64,000 bases of DNA from Pelomonas sp. SE-A7 (GTDB lineage Bacteria > Pseudomonadota > Gammaproteobacteria > Burkholderiales > Burkholderiaceae_C). Within the stretch, counting starts at the first letter, position 1. Every line of letters starts with the position of its first letter. The notes beneath the pieces were generated by a model. The model was not told where the DNA came from. It made no database searches and saw nothing but the letters and a program-made list of their open reading frames with translations. The stretch is taken from assembly GCF_030345705.1 (NCBI RefSeq), contig NZ_JAUASW010000001.1, positions 1,674,001 through 1,738,000 of the forward strand. Direction: 5' to 3'. The position numbers and the translations under genes are program-made. Shown here in pieces: positions 63,969 through 64,000 of the stretch.

Positions 63969-64000
63969 TGCGTCGGAGCTACGCAGACCGATTTGAAGCT

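Larger units (their letters stand above)
36574..64000. other. Putative genomic (defence/stress) island, left edge at about 36,574, right edge outside window
   Basis: From here on the sequence is visibly richer in A/T and codon use shifts. The content changes from conserved housekeeping genes to regulators, nucleases, NTPases, a ubiquitin-like conjugation locus and unknown proteins. The left edge coincides with the truncation of a radical SAM gene. No integrase, transposase, tRNA or direct-repeat attachment site is visible in the window, so the mode of acquisition is unknown. Confidence 0.65.

Noticed and set aside
36574..64000. Prophage or integrative element with integrase, or a CRISPR array
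   Set aside because: I looked for integrase, transposase, portal, terminase and capsid-like proteins, tRNA genes and regularly spaced repeats and saw none. The only phage-like hint is the MuF-like cysteine tail at 59577-60800.

Overview
The window is about 64 kb of high-GC DNA from a betaproteobacterium, almost certainly order Burkholderiales. This rests on the gene order dnaX-ybaB-recR, the small 4.5S (SRP) RNA, an RpoD with a long Lys/Ala-rich N-terminal extension, the grpE-dnaK-dnaJ cluster, and imuA-imuB-dnaE2 under a canonical LexA box. I cannot fix the genus from sequence alone.

The window has two parts. Positions 1 to about 36,570 are ordinary chromosomal backbone with strong G/C bias at third codon positions. 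In order they hold: the 3' end of mltD; a MAPEG protein; recR-ybaB-dnaX (minus strand); an AIR-synthase-like gene and a SirB-like membrane protein; ffs; a tiny lipoprotein; two overlapping kinase/HDOD genes, one catalytic and one a pseudokinase; hrpA; a VOC protein; argA; yggX; a Fur-box-controlled iron-binding protein; an H-NS-type protein; a GGDEF/EAL protein; dnaG-rpoD; an adenylate cyclase with an FHA domain; hemH-hslR; grpE-dnaK-dnaJ behind a sigma-32 promoter; a receiver/TPR protein; and eptA.

At about 36,574 the backbone breaks inside a radical SAM (SPL/PA0069-type) gene. That gene has lost its N-terminus and the first cysteine of CxxxCxxC. From there to the end the DNA is less GC-rich and the genes look like an accessory defence or stress island. 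They include an XRE regulator, a BPSL0761-like small protein, an RNA 2'-phosphotransferase (KptA), and an eight-gene minus-strand locus. That locus encodes a sigma factor, an unknown protein, an ImmA/IrrE-UvrD-nuclease fusion, a tandem ubiquitin-like protein, an E2-like protein, a JAB/JAMM peptidase, an E1-like enzyme and a two-TM protein. It is followed by the SOS mutasome imuA-imuB-dnaE2, a 1360-aa nuclease-STAND NTPase of Avs type, an AlbA_2 (Schlafen-like) protein, and a minus-strand group of a SNF2 helicase-endonuclease, a membrane-anchored Cys-cluster protein, a frameshifted membrane protein, a zinc-ribbon protein and a secreted thermonuclease.

The most interesting part is 38,665-46,678. 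The Ubl-E2-JAB-E1 block has the content and order of Bil (BilABCD) anti-phage systems. Here it is coupled to its own sigma factor and to a metallopeptidase-helicase. A two-block motif, TTCCGAT plus TGCGACTTA in gene orientation with the blocks 9 nt apart, occurs upstream of the sigma gene, upstream of the ubiquitin-like gene, and once more just before the E1 gene. This suggests a self-contained regulon in which the island's sigma factor drives the ubiquitin-like operon, perhaps released by proteolysis of the neighbouring protein. That mechanism is inference; the repeats and the gene layout are visible in the sequence.
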